Source: Cercis canadensis (lineage: Eukaryota > Streptophyta > Magnoliopsida > Fabales > Fabaceae). From it: a stretch of 64,000 nt of DNA. The DNA lies in assembly GCA_003255065.1 (NCBI GenBank), contig QAOA01001691.1, forward strand, positions 1-64,000. The letters run 5' to 3'. A model generated the notes under the pieces. It was given only the letters and a program-made list of their open reading frames with translations. It had not been told where the DNA came from and searched no databases. Position 1 is the first letter of the stretch. Each line of letters begins with the position of its first letter. Position numbers and translations under genes: made by a program. Shown here in pieces: positions 24,072 through 36,700 of this stretch.

Positions 24072-24830
24072 TGCACAAATGAATCCATAGGGTGGCCTCA
24101 AGTCTTAATAATGACAATGGTAGAATCACGAGATTTTATTACTATGACATTTTCACCCTTTGATGAGACCCCATGTTGAAATTTGTGTAATGAAATCCAT
24201 GGGATATCGTGTGGAAGGCAATGTATCCAATTTATGTTCCATTGTTACCCCTTGTCCCTATTTGGCAAAATATTGATATACTGTTTACTGAACATGTGGT
24301 CTGCTGACCATCATCAAATGAGAACAATAAATGAAATATTACCAACTAGCCCTCAATTAAAGATGTCAAATATATGTGTTTGACAGGTAGAGAACTCATT
24401 AAACCAACTTAACGATGAAGTTAACCATTTGTAAGTAACACATATGGCAAACACAGGGGTTATAATAATAAACCCATATATATTTTCATAGAAATTGCCC
24501 AACAACTATGCAATAAAAATTTACATAAAATCTATTTGGATAATTACCCAAATTACTCGTTATATGATGTTCTAATTTATGCTCATTAACACTGTTGTTT
24601 GCTTGATGATTTATTGACAACAACCGTATGATATTTGGACTCCTACTATAATTTATTCATATTAAAACAGACTTGCATAATAAATACATATCTAATTGTT
24701 ATAATTGAATTTCTCCCTTAATATCATAGATAGCACACACGAATAACACATGACACATAGTAATCTATTGGTTTGTTTATGAAGGAAGGTAATGTGATTG
24801 TCATTTCACTTGTGACTTGTATCACCAATT
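24072..24830. repeat. Dispersed 0.75-kb repeat, copy 1 (3' flank of thymidylate kinase)
   Basis: It begins 66 bp after the kinase stop codon with TGCACAAATGAATCCATAGG and ends at CACCAATT, two bases before the N at 24832. It matches 42480-43215 in the same orientation at roughly 95% by eye, apart from a 24-bp deletion in the other copy. No terminal repeats, target duplication or coding frame found, so the family is unknown. Confidence 0.85.
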
Positions 24831-25761
24831 TNGTTGGAGAAAAAAAAAAAGAATGAAAAGAGAGTTTTTTGTTAAAAGGCACTGATTAGTTGACTATAGT
24901 ATAAGACTTGATACACACTATTAAATAAAATCTTGTAGGTTGAGAGTATAAGATTTTGAAAGCTTTTAGCACATCATCTTATGAAAACTAAATATCAAAC
25001 ATCCCAAAAAGAAAGAGAAAGAAATAAAAAGACAAGTTATAAAATGTTGGATAATTTGGTTCATTCAAGTAGGCATTTGATTATTAAATATGCTCAAGAG
25101 ACAAATTGTCTAATGTTCTAATAAGTTGCCTACTTTTGGAACTATCCAACTCAATCTATGAAGGGAAACAATTAAAAACTAATAATTTTTTAAGTATGGA
25201 CATATATGACCTCACCCATATTCACCAGTTTTCTAGTTAAGTTATCCAGAACAATGCTCCAAAACTAGACTACAAGACAATTGGAGAATATAAAACGACT
25301 AACAAAAGATGATGACAAATACTAGAACCTTGGTGTATATAACCTTCTTGAATCTTTATGGACAAACTTTCCCTGAGGTGAACATAACTTTAAAATCGCT
25401 TACAAAATTAGAAGTACTTAGATGCAACTTTCAATGAATCAAATTCTAGAAATGCTTGGCACATCAAGCACAAATAAGAGAAGGGATTCATAAAATTTTA
25501 AGAACTCAACATTCCACCTTCAATGCATGAAGTTCTTATCACAGCTCAAGCATGCCTCTAACTCTTGTTCAACAATAGATTTCCCAAAAACTCCACTTCA
25601 AAGAATAGTCACAATGTCATGTATACTTGAAAAGTAATCAAATACTATGAGCTAAGTTTGCATCATTATAATCAATTTTTCAACCAAAAAAAAAAATAAT
25701 AATAATAGCATAGAACTCATTGGTACACAAGACATGAACTCAAATATCACAATATGAATTA
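24831..25761. other. AT-rich intergenic DNA after a single-N gap
   Basis: It contains the N at 24832. No gene or recognised repeat seen. Homology to the 42.5-kb repeat copy ends at this gap, so sequence may be missing here. Confidence 0.45.
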
Positions 25762-26329
25762 TTACCTTATTACAACAGGGGGACCAAATACCATTTGAAG
25801 TAATATTTTTTTGCGCCTATCCTGTGGACATCCTAATACTGCCCTTATTTTCTCAAGGTGATCAATAAGATATAAGTATTTTGTGTCCATTTGGAGTTCC
25901 TCAATCTTCAAATCCTCCAAAAGTTTCCAAACTTGTTATTTAGTAATACTTGGGACTGGTTGCTTGACTCTCTGATAAACTTTATTTCCCTCTCTAAGTG
26001 CTTGAGCATCCTCATGAAGGGCATCTCTAATTCCATCAAATTCTTTATCATCCTTAGCTTTTTTTTTTTTTTTGGTTAGATTTTAAACTATTTGCACCTT
26101 GTGAAGTGCCTTGAGAGCTAGCTTTAGGAGATGTCACAACATTGTCATCATCTAAATCATGAAAGCTGTCCAAATTCACCTCATTGCGAAAGGCCACTTG
26201 ATCACTAGCATCAAGTGTGTCAATAGATTGAGTTTCCTCAGTAAAAGACTTATTATGCTTTAGTTCCTTTGTTGTTTTAGAATTTTCACCAGTAGCTCTA
26301 TCTTTTCTATTGGCTCTTCGGTTCTCCAA
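25762..26329 (-). pseudogene. Myb/SANT-like (PIF/Harbinger-associated type) protein, C-terminal fragment
   Basis: Read from 26329 leftwards, a hydrophilic linker rich in Asp, Ser and Lys reaches a run of about 15 A where the frame shifts. It continues as DDKEFDGIRDALHEDAQALR and then, after an in-frame TAA at 25936-25938, as QVWKLLEDLKIEELQM..., LYLIDHLEKIRAVLGCP and RRKKILL before a stop at 25762. The ending 'v...L..l.i......a..fl......r..f.gcp...rk..l' is the usual C-terminus of plant Myb/SANT-like proteins linked to Harbinger transposons. The N-terminal Myb-like trihelix was not found on the right. It is a decayed fragment without expected function. Confidence 0.5.
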
Positions 26330-26649
26330 CCTTATTATGCTTTAGCCTTGCTTATCACTAACCCTAATGTCTTTGTTCAAATGTTTATTCTATGTGAATG
26401 GGTTAAGTGATAAACTTAAGTCTAAAGCACAACTAGTTTCTTAGCTCAAAGGACAAGCTCGAAGTTCAAGAACTAGATCTACATGCTATTATGAAAGCCT
26501 CAAAATTCGTGGAGTAACTAAGGTTGAAACCAATTAGTCTGGACCAGTTAGTAGACCACTTAGACGTTGGAAGGAAGCTTATTTGAGGAATTTTGAAATA
26601 GAGAAGAATCAGCAACAAGAAAGGAAACACGTGTTATATAAGGAAATTT

Positions 26650-27387
26650 ATTTGAAGGGATGAGATTATTTCTCAATCATATATATGATCTCAAATTAGG
26701 TCATTAAGGCCTCAAATCAAGCAAGTAGAAGCCCAGTCCATTGGCAATGGTCATCTTCAACCTTCTGCTATGAATTTCGAAGACCCAAGGTCTGGAAAAC
26801 AGAAAGAAGAGAATCCATTGAAACACTCAAAGAAAAAGCTTTGTGTCAAAAGCTAGTTATCTATCTCTTCTACCAACTATGTACTACTCGTGTGTAAAAT
26901 CATTTAGAGAGTTGTAAAGTTATGGGTGTCATATTCTTTCGGGAATTTGTAATAGATTTCATTAGGAAATCTAAGGAGTGACATATGTCTTTATTTGACA
27001 GAATGAGAGAGTTTTTAGTGAGATTATTTGAAAGGATGAGATTATTTCTCAATCAAATATATGATCTCAAATTAGGTCATTAAGGCCTCAAATCAAGCAA
27101 GTAGAAGCACAACCCATTGGCAACAATCATCTTCAACCTTCTGCTGTTAATTTTGAAGACCCAAGGTCTAGAAAACAAAGAGAAGAGAATCCATTGAAAC
27201 ACTCGAAGAAAAAGCTTTATGTCAGAAGCTAGTTATTTATCTTTCTACCAACTTTGTACTACTCATGTGTAAAATCATTGAGAGAGTTGTAAAGTTGTGG
27301 ATGCCATATTCTTTCGAGAATATTTCATTAGGAAGTCTAGGGAGTGGCTTTTGTCTTTATTTGACAAAATGAGAGAGTTTCTGGTGA
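26650..27387. repeat. Direct duplication, 2 x about 370 bp
   Basis: Copy 1 is 26650-27024 and copy 2 is 27025-27387. Both carry CTCAAATTAGGTCATTAAGG, GAATCCATTGAAACACTC and AATGAGAGAGTTT. They differ at a few per cent of positions plus small indels. Confidence 0.85.
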
Positions 27388-27895
27388 GCTCTTGAAATAC
27401 TAGGGAGAGTTTTATGGTTAAGCTTGTTGTAAAAACTAGTGTTGTATCGAAGCTTGGACAAATAACCTTGATAATAGAACCCTAGCCTTGGGAGAGTGGA
27501 CGTAGGCTCTGTTTTGGCCGAATCACTATAGAAATTATGGGCTCAATCTCTCTACCATCCTCTCTCTAATATTCTGCTTTATATGTTCTACTGCTACATA
27601 ACTAGCTTTGTTGTTCTATTCATGATAAGCTTGTTGAATCTTGCCTTATAATTTGTTATATTCATATATGTAAGAATCTATCTCTTCTGTTTGAATAGCT
27701 ATCTCGTTTATGTTCTAAGTCTTCATATTCTGATTTCAATCATTAATCTCTACTAAGTTATTTCTGGGCTATTAAATAATCAGCTTTGAAACGAGTTTTG
27801 AATATAAACTGGTTATTCCAGAAATAGTTTTTAATTTGTGATTCCACATTATTATCTCCTATTCACCCCCCTCTAAGAGCATACTTAGCATCCTA
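26650..27895 (+). mobile_element. Copia-like LTR fragment with an internal 375-bp tandem duplication
   Basis: The 3' half has landmarks of plant Ty1/Copia LTRs: GAGTGGACGTAGGCTCTGTT and TTGGCCGAATCACTATAGAA in the R-U5 region, a TCTCTCTACC..ATTCTGCTTTAT line, and ATTCACCCCCCTCTAAGAGC near 27861. No gag-pol follows on either side, so it is a solo or truncated LTR. The left limit is uncertain. TTTGAAGGGATGAGATTATT at 26651 recurs at 27026, making two direct copies of about 375 bp. Confidence 0.5.
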
Positions 27896-28886
27896 AAATT
27901 TTATGAAAATACTCACCAATGGAAAAAGTAATATATAATTTAAATTTCTCTTTATATTAAAGTGCTAAGATCATGGTCAGTGTTAATTGAGACATACAAA
28001 TATAACAGAGTCCCTTGGAAGTTTAACTCTCTAAATATGTTTCTGTAGGTATAACACCCATGCGCCAACTAAAATTTGTCAGTTAATTCATTTTTTAAAG
28101 TTTGACATGTTTACACATAAAATTATGTAGAATATTAGCAATAATCTTGTACAACATAAATTTGTTTACCAAGAAGTACATCATCTAATAAAGGTAGTAG
28201 AAACAAAGTGACATCTATATATTATTTGCCATACATTTAATCAGGAAAAGGAACAAAGGTTATTTCCTAAGATCTAGCCAATAAAAGAAAATTTCCACAT
28301 TCCTATTACATTGTGCAAAGTAGGAACCTTCCCTTGAGGAATGGAGCCATAACAAAAAGAAAATAAAATAATTAATTAGTTAACCTTTATAAGAATGGAG
28401 GGCACAAAATCATGGAAATGCAAAACAATTCACCATGAAAACAACTAACACTTTCCCAATGCCACAAGTTTGCAAAATCAGCAACCCACATGTGCTTCAC
28501 ACTTTGTAAAGTAGCAAGCATATGACTGAAGAATAAAGAACAAATATCGTGTAGTGAAATAGAGATTATAGATCCAGAAAATTAAACTTTCAAACAAAAA
28601 AATAAAAACTGTAAGTCTTCTCAGTAAAATAGAAATTAAATCACAAGAAAAAAAGAATTATACTTGACTCCTTTGATTGGCCAGTAGGTGCCTTAAGAGC
28701 AATAATTTAATTTTGTGTATCACAGACTATGTATGAATTTGGGGTATTACATGTCCCATACTGAATAGGCTACCCTTGTTGTATAGTCTCTAACGGCAAA
28801 AAAAAAAAATACAATAATCAAATTCTAGTGCAAATAAATTTTGTATCAAATTTGAAAAATTCCATCTTTTACTTGGAAACGACTTA
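27896..28886. other. AT-rich intergenic DNA, nothing recognised
   Basis: No gene, RNA or repeat boundary seen between the LTR piece and the left terminal repeat of the large element. Confidence 0.45.
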
Positions 28887-28917
28887 GTTGCCACAAGTGG
28901 CACAAGTACCCCAACTT
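28887..28917 (+). repeat. Left terminal inverted repeat (31 bp)
   Basis: Begins GTTGCCACAAGTGGCACAAG and ends ACCCCAACTT. The outer part contains the small palindrome GCCACAAGTGGC. Confidence 0.8.
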
Positions 28918-30477
28918 AGGTGTACATGTGGCAATTTGTCATTTGTTCTCTCAATAGTAGAATGTGAGGAGGAAATGGGATCAGTGGTTTTCATCTTAAT
29001 TACATATTGGCCATAAGTAAAAGATGATATTAGAAAATTGTCCACAACGTAATCCTTATTTCTAAACGATGCCCCACCTTTCGTTTTAAACAAATGCAAT
29101 CCCAACTGCACTTAAGTAGACCAAAGTGGGAGAAACAGAATTGTGAGGATGAGAGACAGAGAGGGTGGAAGTAGCAAATAAGCAGACCGGTTGAGGTGGG
29201 AGGAGAAACAAAATCGTGAAGGTCAGAGAGGGAGAGAGTCGAGGGTGTTATGTTCTTAATCTATTGGTTAGCTGTGGTGCTTGAAATCAAGAAAAAATGG
29301 TAAGTTCTCTCCATCACTCTCTTCCTATTCCTTCACCGTAATGGCAATAGAATAAGACATTTTGAAGTTTTGTATAGGAATGTGATGAGTAATTTTTTAG
29401 GAGGGGTTTTCTTCTATATGTTTTAGCTGGAAATGAATTTTTTGCAAATCTCAACTAGCAGTTCACACAAATGCAAATCCTTGCGTAGTAGGGACATGAA
29501 ATAGTTGAGAGTGGATGCAAAATAAAAGATTACGAAATATTTTGAGACAATTTTGATTTTCGTTGGATTACTTAATTTGCTTGAAACTTATGGGTATTCT
29601 CTTGCTTGTGGGGTGTACTGAGTTTTGGAATAAGATAGATAGACCTATGTTCTGGTATGCTTTGAAGTCCTATTTCACTTGATATCCCATGGACACAATA
29701 GGAGATGATATATGCATTGCAATAGGTTGACAGTGAATATTTTCAGGTGAACTATGTTTTATAGTCTTGCGAAATAAAGTTTTTCTCCTCTGGTGTATCT
29801 AGTGCAAAATTGACCTCTATACACATTGGACAAAAGTGGATAAGTCATTCTTAAATCTCTATTGAATGGTGGTTTGTGTTGGTCTTGGCTATTTTAGGTG
29901 TTTGAGTTTGTGAATTATATATAATAAATTTTTTCAACTTGGTGTCCTCTTTAGTCTATTACCTTGGCTTAAATTAAGTTCTTATCTAGGATTTGTGAAA
30001 GTGAAGGATTGTGAATTAAAAAAAAAAATCATATTAATATGTAGTAATTCTAAACTATATGAATGCTTGGTAGGCAATAAATTTTCCCGTTGTCATCAGT
30101 GTTAAAATATACATAGACACATAGGGATAAAAGGCATAAATATTCATGTGCGGATTAGTTTTCTTCAATGTCCACATGTAAATTTATTTGAATTTGGTGT
30201 TTTGCTTATAGAATGCATTTCTGGTGGAAGAAATGAATCTAGTGGTATAAAAATTGTTAAGATTATAGAATGTATGTGTAGAGATTGTGTGTATTTAAAT
30301 TGTACATATTGTGTGTCAAATATAAGAATGCAATTTGATAGAAAAGTAATAGGAGATTTTTCACATTGTATTCTATTTTGTATTTCTTTTCAATCAATTT
30401 TGCATGTTGTATATTGAATATTGAAATTTTTTATATAAGTTACTAAATAATAATTGCATAGATTAATTGTTTATGCA
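28918..30477. other. 5' region of the plus-strand Ulp1-like gene
   Basis: It holds a GA-rich segment (29110-29250) made of two diverged copies of AGACC..AGTGGGAG..AAACA.AAT.GTGA. An exon-like end at 29300 (AAAAAATG|GTAAGTTC) has a strong donor and may be a non-coding first exon. The rest is AT-rich, with no recognised coding exon. Confidence 0.4.
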
Positions 30478-31960
30478 GAATGCATTTCTAAATACATGTG
30501 ACCTTGGTGTATTAGTAGATTAAACAAAAGACTTGAGGATTGGCAAAAGGAAGTTGTTGCAAAGATTGGTTTTGGTGGGCTAATGGGAATGAGGTGTGAG
30601 GAATTGAGGGATGATGTTTGCTGGTTTGTCGTTAAGAATTTCGATATTGAAGCAAGGGTGTTGGAGTTTAATGGTAGGAAAGTTGATGTTAGTGTTGTAC
30701 ACGTGGAAAGGGTATTGGGATTAAGGAATGTAGGTGAATACAAAAGTTGTATTTCTTTGGAGAAAGTGAGTGGTAAACTTTCGTGTGTGACTTCGTTTAA
30801 TGAGGGTGTTATTTGCTGGAGCAAGTTGGAGGAGATCCTTTCCAGGTCGAATTTGACAAATGATATATTTATTGAAGCGTATGTTTTGTATGTGTTTGCT
30901 ACTTTCCTTGCACCTAATAGAAGTGGTTGTGCTCCACTTTGTATTGTACAAGCTGCAAAGCAAGTGTACAAAATTGGAGGAACAAATTAGGCTGGGTTTG
31001 TGTTTGACTACTTAGTTGATGGAATTGCACAATTCAAGAGGAAAGAAGAAAGGATTGTGAATGAGTGTTTATTTTTTCTTGAGGGTAATGATAACCACAT
31101 TAATCATGATAATTTTATAATTACACTCATATAAACATAATTTATAAGAACTTTTTCCTCCTCATTTCAGTTGTTGTTCATGGATTTGGTGAAATTTGAG
31201 GAATTTAATGCTCCCTTACCAGGAATTGTTCATAGAATCTTTGCATGGGATGACTATCATGTTCATAATTTTCCTCTTGTATTGGTTGGACATGAATATA
31301 ATGAAGTGAGGAACATGAATGTAAATCATATTTTGAAAATGCAATTGAATGTCTGTTGTATCTGTAACTATGCTAAGTTTTATTCATATATTTGTAATTT
31401 GTTTAGGTGGTTTCCAAGTTATATGAAAAGGAAGGAGACCAATTTCAGAATGCAAGTGAAGAATTTGACGTCAGTTTTTATCAATGGCAATGATTTTTGT
31501 TTTGCTACTTATGTTAAATTGAATTAATTGTTTTAACTTTGACAAATTTGTTTAGGGTTTAGGGTAACTATTACTAAAAATAAGAATTGTATATATTGTC
31601 TCATGTTTGCAGGTAGGTTTAATGAAATTGGAAACATGCATCAAGGTTTTGCATAGTGAGATTTGCAATTTGCGTGAAATATGTGAGAATCTCACCTCTA
31701 GTTTGAGGAAATGTGGCAGCAATCAGTTGAGACGTAAAAAGGAAAAATATGGTTATATATGCTTAAACAATTTGTAGTTATAAGTGTGTTGATAATCTTA
31801 GCAATTAAAGTATACAGTACTAATTCTGTTATCATAATTTTTAGGTCCAACAAGAAATTGCATGGGGAATTACTTGGTTTGGGAGTGGGTAGAAGATGAA
31901 AGATTGGCAAGAGGAAGAAATTGGTTGTTTATGAGAGAAAGATGATTGATGTTGATGGAA
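30478..31960 (+). pseudogene. Ulp1-like transposon protein, N-terminal (DUF1985/plant-mobile-domain-like) region
   Basis: The first exon follows TTTATGCAG. After an in-frame TGA (30499) it reads RLNKRLEDWQKEVVAKIGFG, then CEELRDDVCWFVVKNFD, a FNGRKVDVS..VERVLGL line and FIEAYVLYVFATFLAP. This 'W....V..IGFGGL..L....L...L...LV..FD......I.GR.I.....DV..VLGLP' pattern is the N-terminal domain that precedes Ulp1 peptidases in plant MULE and CACTA elements. A TAG (30988) stands where NWAGF is usual. Later exons start at 31171 (LLFMDLVKFEEF..., PGIVHRIFAWDD), near 31408 (VVSKLYEKEGDQF) and near 31614, a Leu/Glu-rich probable coiled coil. The frame ends near 31960 without a protease domain. Stops and an imperfect junction at 31084 make it a pseudogene. 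Confidence 0.65.
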
Positions 31961-33212
31961 GTTAATAGCCATTGGCATAGCTGAACCCTTCATTTCAAAT
32001 ATATTGTATATGTCATATGAGTAAGTTATTTGGGTGGTAGGCGGCATTTCACTGCAATTTTATGTTATGTATATATGTCATATTGTTGTAAGTTGAACTA
32101 CGGAATTATAAGATGTGTAAGCACTGCTTATGTTTTCATTAGGGAAGAAATTTGTTAATGCTATTGTTGTTTGGTGATAATGTTTGCACTCTAAAGAACA
32201 ATCACTATTACCCTAAACTAGCTATTATGGGTCTATTCTTCATGCTCCTATTATATCAACTATAATCTCAGTTGTCCAAATTATGCAAAGAGAATAATGA
32301 CACCTTGGTTTTACAGAGTAGCTGAAATTAGAAAATTGTGACGCATACAAAAAAATGTCAAATCTTATTCTGTAATGGAAAATGTGTGTCCCCCAACAAT
32401 AGGTTGTACATTTAAGACTGAACTGATGTGTTTACTTTGTCATCTTCTATACAGATTCCAAAATCTGACTAGTAGCCTATTAGGTTGTTTTCATATTAAG
32501 CATTGGCAATGACATTAGATATTCATTACGATAGGATAGACAAAAGCCATTAAGGACAAACTACGAATATATGACCACAGCCTTTAACATGGATTCTTTG
32601 TACATGGTTTGTGCCCGTGGAACTTTTGTGATAAAGTGTTGAGAAGAGTTCATGTCAGAATCACGTGAGCCCTACTAGTTCCTCTTCATTGCTTCTGGAA
32701 GTGGTAAAGACAGAAAAGTTACCCACAGCTGGTCTATAACACCAGCTATTTCTTTCCTTATGATTTTCTTCCCTGCCTTTTACTGTATTTGCAGGTTTAT
32801 TGGTTTTAAATTTAGGATCCTTATCGGTTATAATATTTAAATGTGAAGTTTAAGTCATTGTCAATTAATTTCCTGAAGTGCTATATCAATTAGTGTAACT
32901 GATGAATGAAAAAAAACAGAGGTCTTAGTAAGCAATCATGTTAAAGAAATCTCAACCCTCCATTTTAATTGAACATCATGTAATGATTTTTATTGTGTCA
33001 CCTCATCGTTTTAATAAAAAAAAAGTTCTCCCTCCTTTTCACTTTCTTTTCCCCAGGCATGCTTCCTTCCAGATTTTTTCTGCTTCATTTCCTCTTTCTT
33101 TCTCACCTTCTCTATATCGAGCAGAAGTTAATTCAAACAACATGTTTTTCATAGGGAAAAAGTGGCCCCATCCCAAATCAAAAAACCATCTCATTTAAGT
33201 ATATTATATAAT
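31961..33212. other. AT-rich DNA inside the large element, nothing recognised
   Basis: No exon with homology; short ORFs only. Confidence 0.4.
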
Positions 33213-33762
33213 GGCATAATTACAATTTTGGTCCCGCTATTTTAACAATTTGAACATTTTGGTCCACATTCTTTAAAAATTGACTATTGAATCCTTCTAT
33301 ATTCATAAAATATAAAATTTTAATCCATTTGTCTTTAAGTCAAAAAATTTGGATTTATTTCAAAGTGTAAAGTCCTTTGATTCATAATCTCACCGTTCAG
33401 ATTGAAGAGCTACGTCTTGTGAATCTCCCCACTAAATTTCAGTTTTATCTAACGGTGAATAAATCTAATTTTTTTATTAGATGAGAACTTATGGTTTTGG
33501 TATCTTGGGCTGAGTCCCACCATTAGATCGAGATGAAATTTAGTGGCGAGGTTCACAAGACATAGGTCTTTAATCTGAACAGTGAAATTATGAATCAGGG
33601 ACTTTACACCTTGTAATAAACCCAATTTTTTTTGACTTAAATACAAATGGATTAAAATTTTACATTTTATGAATATAGAAGGATTCAATAGTCCATTATT
33701 AAAGAATGATGACCAAAATGTTCAAATTGTTAAAATAGAGTGACCAAAATTGTTATTATGCC
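33213..33762. mobile_element. Fold-back MITE, about 550 bp, almost entirely inverted repeat
   Basis: The left end GGCATAATTACAATTTTGGTC pairs with GACCAAAATTGTTATTATGCC at the right, and pairing continues through most of the element (TTTTAATCCATTTG with CAAATGGATTAAAA; AATTTAGTGGCGAGGTTCAC against GTGAATCTCCCCACTAAATT). Flanks are TA-rich (TATATTATA occurs on both sides, four bases off on the left), so the target duplication is unclear. A transcript would form a long hairpin, a potential siRNA source. Confidence 0.85.
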
Positions 33763-36700
33763 TATATTATAAATGTATAACGAATTGAAAATCCAAGGTT
33801 TAAGCAAAGTTTTTTTTTATTTAAACCAAAAGTATTCATTATCAAAGTATCATGTTTATTAAGCAAGTGGACTCACTATTACAAGAGTAGGTCTCATTTT
33901 CAGTTCTCAATTATTACCTATCTGAAATACTTATTGAGCCTTATTCGTTCCAAGGCTTCAACCATGTGGCAATGCATGTATGTTATGAACACATGTATGT
34001 AAACATTGGTTAAATAATGTTTTGTAATTATATATTCAAGAAAATAAGACTGGATATATATATATATTGATGGGTTATCTTATATATCTGTCTGCGTTTG
34101 GGACATGGTGATTAATAATAGGTTATAAGGATTAGAAAATCCACACATTATTTTACCATATGATAATATTAAAATTTATCTGTAACATGTAATGTCTTTT
34201 ATGATTTTTGTGATTACTATAATCTTGCCCAAGTATTATTATAAGTATAACCATAATGAAATTCATTCAACGACGGACTTGCATTTTACTAACATTGTTA
34301 TTCACCATATTGACTAAACCTCTCCTATGTGATTGTAGTGTTATGACTTATAGTCTTATACATCATTTCAAAACCCCCTTGTTTTATACAAATACATTAT
34401 TGCCATATGCTCTACATTCACTAGCTACATCTGAATAAAAGCTTATTATTGTGTAATAGTATTTCAAATTACGTAAATCAGTTTGTGCAGTGATTGGGGG
34501 CATATGTAATAGACATGTAATAAATAGTAAACAAACATATAAATAATAAATCTTGAAATCACTCATTTAGTCGCTACTTATTCTTTTTGTCATAAAACTA
34601 TGGCTACACCTTTCAGAACTTTCTGTGAATAGTTTTCCACTTATGACACATGGCACAATAATCCAACACCCACTCAGCAATATAGGTGCCTTTGATTTCA
34701 TTCTTCACCGTACTCGCAGCGCCCAGGGCTGAAGGCTGAAGCCCATATTTTTAACTTCCATTATTATACGCATACCATTCAAAATTTCATTATGCGTAGA
34801 AGAAATTTTTCTACGTTATGTGCACAAATAATAGGCAATGACATGGTGGCTTGTAAACCGTTGATGACATAGGGCAAGTCCGAAAGTGTAGAAGGAAGGG
34901 CAGAGTAGAGTCGAGGCTAAAACCAGATGCAAAGGCGAGAGCTGCCCAATCCACCCACCCACCCGTTAAACGAAATATTAGTGTCTGTGCGAAGTTATAA
35001 TACTAAGAGGTACTGTGCTGTTGTAATTGTTTATGTCACTATACTTGGATTTTGTTGAATAATTTGTTGTTGATTTTAGGAAATTTATATTCAACTTGTT
35101 TGCATTTCATCAAATCTTATTTCTGAATTTTAATTGTTAAGTTTTGGAGTGTAGTATATTTGAAGGAAATACATATACGAGCATGAACTTCGGAATCGAA
35201 GGTTGCATAATCTTTTAATCAGACTGTATTTTCTATATTTTGTATAGGTTTATTGTCAGCTGTAATAGTAGATTCTCCTATAAATTATTTCTATACCTGA
35301 GCTCTTGGTGTACAAATCGGAGATAATGGTTTCATGATTGTACTCTGTTTCTTGTTTTGATACAAGTATTGTTATGTCATAGAAAGAGCAATTTGGAGTT
35401 GCATTGCAAAATTTTTGTTCAAAACTTCATATATATACAGGACTATTATACCATGAGTTCCTAACTACCAAATTATGTTCAATAGGGATAAGGGCTTGTT
35501 ATAATAATTGTCCACGCTTTGGCTGATATATTGCCAGCTATTCTTACGAGATCATGGTAGTTAAATTTTCTTTTTTCAAATAGGGTAACATATTCATTAC
35601 ATTATTAATCCCTATGCTGGTCATACCATTTGGTACTTCAATTCTTTGTGCCTGTATATTCTTACATTCTTGTCAAAACCTTTGCACTTTGCTTTATGTT
35701 GTGGTCATTCTAATCTAAACTATATTAATTTCAGCACAGTCTTGCACCAACACTAGGGATTGAGTTGACATATGATTTTTAGCAAAAGCCTTTCTTGGGT
35801 TACCATTTTTTGTTGATCTATCTTTTTCTTATGCTCATATTTATACCAGTGTTTCTGGACCCTTAAATCTGTAAAGTAATTACTCTAAAAAATCGATCAT
35901 TTTTATCTATGCAAAACCTCCACTAAGCAACAAATATAAACTAGTAGTTTTTTATTTTAGCATGTTCGAGGCTTTGTACTTGATATTTTTCTTACTAATC
36001 AACTATTATAATTTAGTCGTTCTGGTAGACGCAGAAGTTGTACTTTTAACTTGAAGCAACTTCTCATTCTACCTCAAGGTAACATGGATTTATAATGTCA
36101 TCAGTGTTGGAATGTAATCTCTTTATATTTGAGTGATAATCTCATTTTTTGTGAATTGAAAGTCATATATTTGTAATTATATGTGATGTTTTCAGATTCT
36201 TGTTATTTTATGTTTCCTTGGGACGTCGGTATTAGACTGTTAGTAATTTGCAATTGGCCTTTAGTAATGTCCATGCTTTTCTACACAACCAAGTGTTTTA
36301 TGTTTAATAATCATCTGCATTTGTTAGAACATACAACTTTATGAATCCTACTAATTATCAGATGGTGACTATCTTGTCATTTTTTTTCTTTTCCATTTTC
36401 AGGTCCTTCATAATGTTGATCGGTTGTCCTTAAATTGGCAGTATAATATGTATACTCTTCACCTTTAAGAGCATTTATAATTTGTCTCCAATTATAATGT
36501 GTAATCTTCAATTTTTGTATCTCTGACTTTAAACATTGTTTATTTCACAGGTTGTACCATTAACAGCGATATTGGAGGATGTTGCTGTGGCTACAGTGAC
36601 TGCGTTGCAGTTTGACCTATTCTTCTGGTGTATGTAGCAATAGCATGGATTATACCCAGCGTTGTGAACAAGATCCTCTGGTCCAAACTGCAGTAGGAAG

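Noticed and set aside
24072..24824. Solo LTR (TG..CA ends)
   Set aside because: The limits TGCACAAA..TGTATCA look LTR-like, but neither this nor the 42.5-kb copy has a 5-bp target duplication and homology runs past the CA.
28881..28886. Longer terminal repeat starting at GACTT
   Set aside because: GACTTA/GACTTT outside the 31-bp core could extend the TIR to 37 bp, but one mismatch occurs, and taking it as TIR gives flanks with no resemblance, whereas the 31-bp limits leave 6 of 9 matching bases.
30471..30971. 166-codon ORF on the minus strand
   Set aside because: Antisense shadow of the Ulp1-like N-terminal exon, which has family motifs on the plus strand.
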